Of a DNA stretch of 64,000 nucleotides, positions 61,359 to 64,000 are shown piece by piece; position 1 is the stretch's first letter, and each line of letters starts with the position of its first letter. The translations under genes were made by a program, and so were the position numbers. Under the pieces are notes generated by a model. The model was given only the letters and a program-made list of their open reading frames with translations, was not told the origin of the DNA and did no database searches. The stretch comes from Kribbella qitaiheensis (lineage in GTDB: Bacteria; Actinomycetota; Actinomycetes; Propionibacteriales; Kribbellaceae): NCBI RefSeq assembly GCF_014217565.1, contig NZ_CP043661.1, forward strand, positions 3,410,001-3,474,000, given 5' to 3'.

Positions 61359-62017
61359 AGGCGGTTGTGTTCGATCTCGACGACACGCTGTTCGACCACA
61401 CGGCCTCGGCCACCCAGGCGGTCCACGCCTGGGTCGCGGAGCTCGGTGGCACGCCTTCCGACGAACTGATCGCGCAGTGGTTCGAGATCGAGCAACGCGT
61501 CTACGGCGACTGGCTGACGGGCAAGCTCACCCATCAAGGACAGCGCCGGGCCAGAATCCGTGAGTTCCTGCCACTCATCGATCGACCGGTGCCCGGTACC
61601 GATGACGAGCAGGACAACGCCTTCGAGCCCTACCTCACCTTGTACCGCGGGAACTGGTCCGCGTTCGACGATGCGCGACCGGCGCTGGAAGTTGCCCGTA
61701 GCAACGGCTGGCGGATCGGCGTACTGACCAACGGAAGTACGGTGCAACAGAACGCCAAGCTCGAGCAGATCGGGTTGGCGGATCTCGTCGACGTGGTGTG
61801 CACCTCGCAGAGCCTTGGGTACAGCAAGCCCGCGGTAGAGGCGTATCAGCTGATCTGTGAGGCGCTCGGGGTGGAACCGGCCGAGACCTTGATGATCGGC
61901 GACAACCTCGACCTCGACGTACTGGGCGCCCGCGCCGCCGGCCTGACCGCCGAGCACCTGGACCGCGCTGCGGGGGTCACCCTCACCCAGCTGATCCGGA
62001 GCACCCGCGTTCCGTAG
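61355..62017 (+). CDS. HAD-superfamily hydrolase
   Basis: 220 aa, GTG start overlapping the oxidase stop by 4 bp. Motif I FDLDDTLFDH (nucleophile Asp7, Asp9), a helical cap (about 15-90), motif II VLTNGS, motif III Lys in YSKPAVEAY and motif IV IGDNLDLDVLGA. Subfamily I with a C1 cap, as in phosphoglycolate phosphatases and haloacid dehalogenases. Coupling to the 2-hydroxy-acid oxidase makes 2-phosphoglycolate or another small phosphate or halo-acid a sensible guess. Confidence 0.9.
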   Translation: MKAVVFDLDDTLFDHTASATQAVHAWVAELGGTPSDELIAQWFEIEQRVYGDWLTGKLTHQGQRRARIREFLPLIDRPVPGTDDEQDNAFEPYLTLYRGNWSAFDDARPALEVARSNGWRIGVLTNGSTVQQNAKLEQIGLADLVDVVCTSQSLGYSKPAVEAYQLICEALGVEPAETLMIGDNLDLDVLGARAAGLTAEHLDRAAGVTLTQLIRSTRVP

Positions 62018-62049
62018 TACGGGCTAGCGAGCGGCCAGCCCGTACTACG
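62013..62049. terminator. Hairpin between convergent HAD and M15-like genes
   Basis: Perfect 13-bp arms CGTAGTACGGGCT and AGCCCGTACTACG around an 11-nt loop; the HAD stop codon lies in the left arm. No T-run follows, but its place between two convergent genes fits a bidirectional terminator. Confidence 0.6.
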
Positions 62050-62071
62050 CGTCTTCAGCTGAGGACCGCGG

Positions 62072-62827
62072 TCAGATCCCGCAGTTGGGGGCTGACCAGG
62101 AGTTCGTGGTGCGGATGTCGACGTGGGTGTGGTCGTCGTGGCCCGGGTAGCCGGGACCGAAGATCCCGCCGAAGCCGTGGTAGCGCGCTTGTTTGGCCAG
62201 CGTGCAGAACGACGGCGATCCGGTCAGGTCGGCGGACCGGCCGTACAGGTGCTGGCTGTTGCTCGCGCCGCCGACCGAGTTGTTGCAGGGAATGCTGCGG
62301 AACCCGCTGCTGATGTTGATCGCCACGTCGCCGAGCGCGTGCCGGAGCGCCTCCAGTTGCCACATGGTCTGCAGTGCGTTCGCCTTGGTGGCAGCCTCGG
62401 ACAGCGGCCCACCGTCGTACCCACTGCCGCCGCAGCCGTCGTCGAGTTCGGCGTAGGTGAAGTGGATCGGTGTGCAGTCGTCGTCCTGCAGGGCGTAGAT
62501 CTTGCTGAACGTCCCGGAACCGGCGATGCCGTCCGCACCCAGCCCGTAGGCGGACTGGAAGCGCTGCACCGCCGCCTTGGTCGCCGGGCCGAACGCGCCG
62601 TCGGCAGCGATATGACCGCCGTACGCCGGATAGCCGGCGACCCGGATCTGCAATTGCCGGACGTCCTCACCACTGGCGCCCTCACTGAGCGTGCGACTCC
62701 AGGTGTAGCAACCGTCGGCGTGCGCCTTGGTCGCGGTGACGATCGAGGTGGTGATGCTGGTCGCGAGCATCGCCGCGAACAGGGCGAGTACGGCCAGGAT
62801 CCTGGGAAGTCTTCTCCTACTGAGCAT
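62072..62827 (-). CDS. Secreted peptidoglycan-binding M15-like peptidase
   Basis: 251 aa; ATG at 62827 with CGGAGG upstream. Sec signal peptide (about 1-38, ending near KAHADG). Peptidoglycan-binding domain 1 (about 50-110: GEDVRQLQIRVAGYPAYGG, GAFGPATKAAVQRFQSAYGL). The C-terminal domain has the zinc D-Ala-D-Ala carboxypeptidase (M15) residues: SGFRSIPCN, SQHLYGRSADL (His, Asp) and HDDHTHVDI (His). It probably cleaves D-Ala or cross-links in the cell wall outside the cell. Four or more Cys may form disulphides. Confidence 0.88.
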   Translation of the reverse strand: MLSRRRLPRILAVLALFAAMLATSITTSIVTATKAHADGCYTWSRTLSEGASGEDVRQLQIRVAGYPAYGGHIAADGAFGPATKAAVQRFQSAYGLGADGIAGSGTFSKIYALQDDDCTPIHFTYAELDDGCGGSGYDGGPLSEAATKANALQTMWQLEALRHALGDVAINISSGFRSIPCNNSVGGASNSQHLYGRSADLTGSPSFCTLAKQARYHGFGGIFGPGYPGHDDHTHVDIRTTNSWSAPNCGI

Positions 62828-63186
62828 GGGTATACCTCCGGGGCGTGAGGGGGTGGAACGTGGTTGTTATCGGCCAGAATTGCGTGACTATCTACCGCTT
62901 GACCAGGGCTCGACGGAAACTTTTCGACGAACGGGCAACCAATTCCACCCACCGGTGGGTTCTGCTCACGTCTCAGCGATCGCGCCCGATCGCGCCGATC
63001 GCCGGTGCGGTGACAGCGGGACGTCGGTGCTGAGGCGGCTGGGCGGCGCACTGGCCCGGCGGGGTGACCATCGATTCCGACCTCAACGGTTCAGGTCGCG
63101 GCACTAGCTCGCCTGCGCGCAGTCAGTACGACGCGCATCATGCCGGCCAGCCGATCCATCGCCGTTGTACGCGGGCCGATCACGCT
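62828..63186. other. 359-bp intergenic region upstream of the M15-like gene
   Basis: No gene on either strand. It contains a 14-bp palindrome (ACCCACCGGTGGGT, 62947-62960) and a triple GATCGCG/C-type repeat near 62978-63003. It probably holds the promoter of the peptidase gene. A cyclic-di-AMP riboswitch was considered but its conserved segments were not found. Confidence 0.5.
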
Positions 63187-64000
63187 CTAGTTCGGGCGGC
63201 GGGCGACCAGGATGTCTCGGACGATCGCCTGGTCGACGCGGTGGACGAAGTCCTGGTACGGCGGGGCGTCGAGCGGTTCGAGGCCGGCTTCGGCCAGGAT
63301 CTCGGCCGCTGCCGAACGCTTCGCCACATTGGTATTCCAGGCGATGCCGAGTGCACCGCCTCGCCGGAGCAGCTTGGCCCAGATCGGGGCGGCCGCCTTG
63401 AGCAGGTCGATCGGGCTGCGGTGAAGCCCGCTCTCCGTAGTGCGAGAGCCGTGCTGCACGCCGTACGGCGCGTCGGTCACCACCAGGTCGAAGCTGCCGG
63501 GTTTGTAGAACTCGAGCGCCTTGGTGGTGTCGGCGCTGACGTAGCTGAGGTTCAGCTTGTCGCCGGCCTTCCAGTCTTCCTTCGTGAGCCCGAGCGACAC
63601 CTCCAGCCGATGCGCCACCACCCGGCCCTCACGCCGGACCCGGACAACCTCGGCGTCGTGCTTGAACCGCTTGCGCTTCAACCAGGTCTGGATGAAAGTG
63701 CCGTACGCCTCGAAGTCCTTGCGATCGACATCGACCCCGGCCGCGTCGAACCCGTACATCAGCGCCTGGTTCATCGTGGTGCCGCGGCCGCAGAGCGGGT
63801 CGATCACCGAGAACTTGCGCTCCAGCAGCTCGCCGGCGAAGTTCGACGAGAGCAGGGTGACGTTGAGCAGCAGCTTCGTGAACAGCTCGTTGGTCTTGCC
63901 CTGGTACTTCGGAATGCTGATCAGGTCGCTGTCGAGCTTGTCGAGCGATTGCAGGAAGACCGGCTCCAGCAACTTCCCGTCGTACCGGAACAGTGCGTAG
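63187..64000 (-). CDS. TRM11-like SAM-dependent methyltransferase (5' end outside window)
   Basis: The frame stays open to the right edge (the residues before LLEPVFLQS are YALFRYDGK, on codons up to 64000), so the start is outside the window. Motif I FSVIDPLCGRGTTMNQALMYGFDAAGVD and the catalytic-type motif DLVVTDAPYGVQHG (a DPPY variant) place it with TRM11-type tRNA guanine or DNA/RNA amino-methyltransferases. The C-terminal part ends LVARRPN. No THUMP domain is visible in the part present. Confidence 0.8.
   Translation of the reverse strand, partial: YALFRYDGKLLEPVFLQSLDKLDSDLISIPKYQGKTNELFTKLLLNVTLLSSNFAGELLERKFSVIDPLCGRGTTMNQALMYGFDAAGVDVDRKDFEAYGTFIQTWLKRKRFKHDAEVVRVRREGRVVAHRLEVSLGLTKEDWKAGDKLNLSYVSADTTKALEFYKPGSFDLVVTDAPYGVQHGSRTTESGLHRSPIDLLKAAAPIWAKLLRRGGALGIAWNTNVAKRSAAAEILAEAGLEPLDAPPYQDFVHRVDQAIVRDILVARRPN

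Noticed and set aside
62828-63110. Cyclic-di-AMP (ydaO-type) riboswitch upstream of the secreted peptidase
   Set aside because: Such riboswitches precede cell-wall hydrolase genes in actinomycetes, but reading the minus strand I could not find the conserved ydaO segments, only a palindrome and short repeats.

Overview
The window is very GC-rich and gene-dense. It has many GTG starts, many 1-4 bp start/stop overlaps, and proteins typical of soil actinomycetes: an ECF42-type sigma factor with its YCII partner, PspAB with HtpX, a large LuxR/ATPase regulator, a second nuo set near korAB, and fused-gamma KorA. Protein style and operon composition look most like Kribbella or a close relative (Propionibacteriales). 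That placement is inference; there is no rRNA in the window.

Layout. 1-6 kb: start of a luciferase-like oxidoreductase divergent from a MarR regulator, a methyltransferase, a ferric reductase-like/FMN-binding/ApbE operon for extracytoplasmic flavin electron transfer, then htpX-pspAB. 6-17 kb: a solitary Shedu-like protein, a decayed GNAT gene, tRNA-Tyr, yajQ, a GT39 glycosyltransferase, and small metabolic and regulatory genes (GNAT, APH-like kinase, AraC, PhyH dioxygenase with a 98-aa partner, lactonase-like propeller, arylamine N-acetyltransferase, hexapeptide protein). 17-23.3 kb: nuoN-M-L-K-J-I on the minus strand. 23.3-32.2 kb: a repeat-rich gap, an MTHFR-like gene, ECF42 sigma/YCII, and a two-component system divergent from a lipoprotein/adaptor/ABC exporter operon. 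32.2-36.2 kb: nuoH, an NmrA-like gene, a VapBC pair, nuoC and nuoB. 36.2-42.7 kb: an epoxide hydrolase-like gene and SDR, then a permease/cysteine hydrolase/GntR/ADP-ribosylglycohydrolase/PfkB operon. 42.7-46.7 kb: three tiny paralogous proteins and a LuxR/ATPase regulator. 47-54 kb: dipeptidase, ornithine cyclodeaminase-like gene, nuoA, a lipoprotein, and korAB. 54-64 kb: a XRE/ImmA/PIN module, DUF445 protein, a TAGN-motif protein, an MFS transporter, an FMN alpha-hydroxy-acid oxidase, a HAD phosphatase, a secreted M15-like peptidase and a TRM11-like methyltransferase cut by the window edge.

The central theme is a dispersed complex I-like set. nuoA, B, C, H, I, J, K, L, M and N all lie on the minus strand in canonical order, but are split by foreign-looking blocks at A/B, C/H and H/I. 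Subunits D, E, F and G are absent. The NADH-input module is therefore missing, while korAB, which would make reduced ferredoxin from 2-oxoglutarate, sits beside nuoA. A ferredoxin-fed membrane complex is the attractive reading, but the lack of NuoD means it would need a subunit from elsewhere or may be decaying.

Six genes are broken by apparent single-base expansions of G/C runs (ferric reductase, GNAT, PhyH, nuoC, LuxR regulator, dipeptidase), and a PIN-domain gene is broken by a 5-bp repeat unit. In each, the coding sequence continues in another frame. The uniformity of the six makes sequence error a serious possibility, so the affected entries give both the observed and the reconstructed reading.
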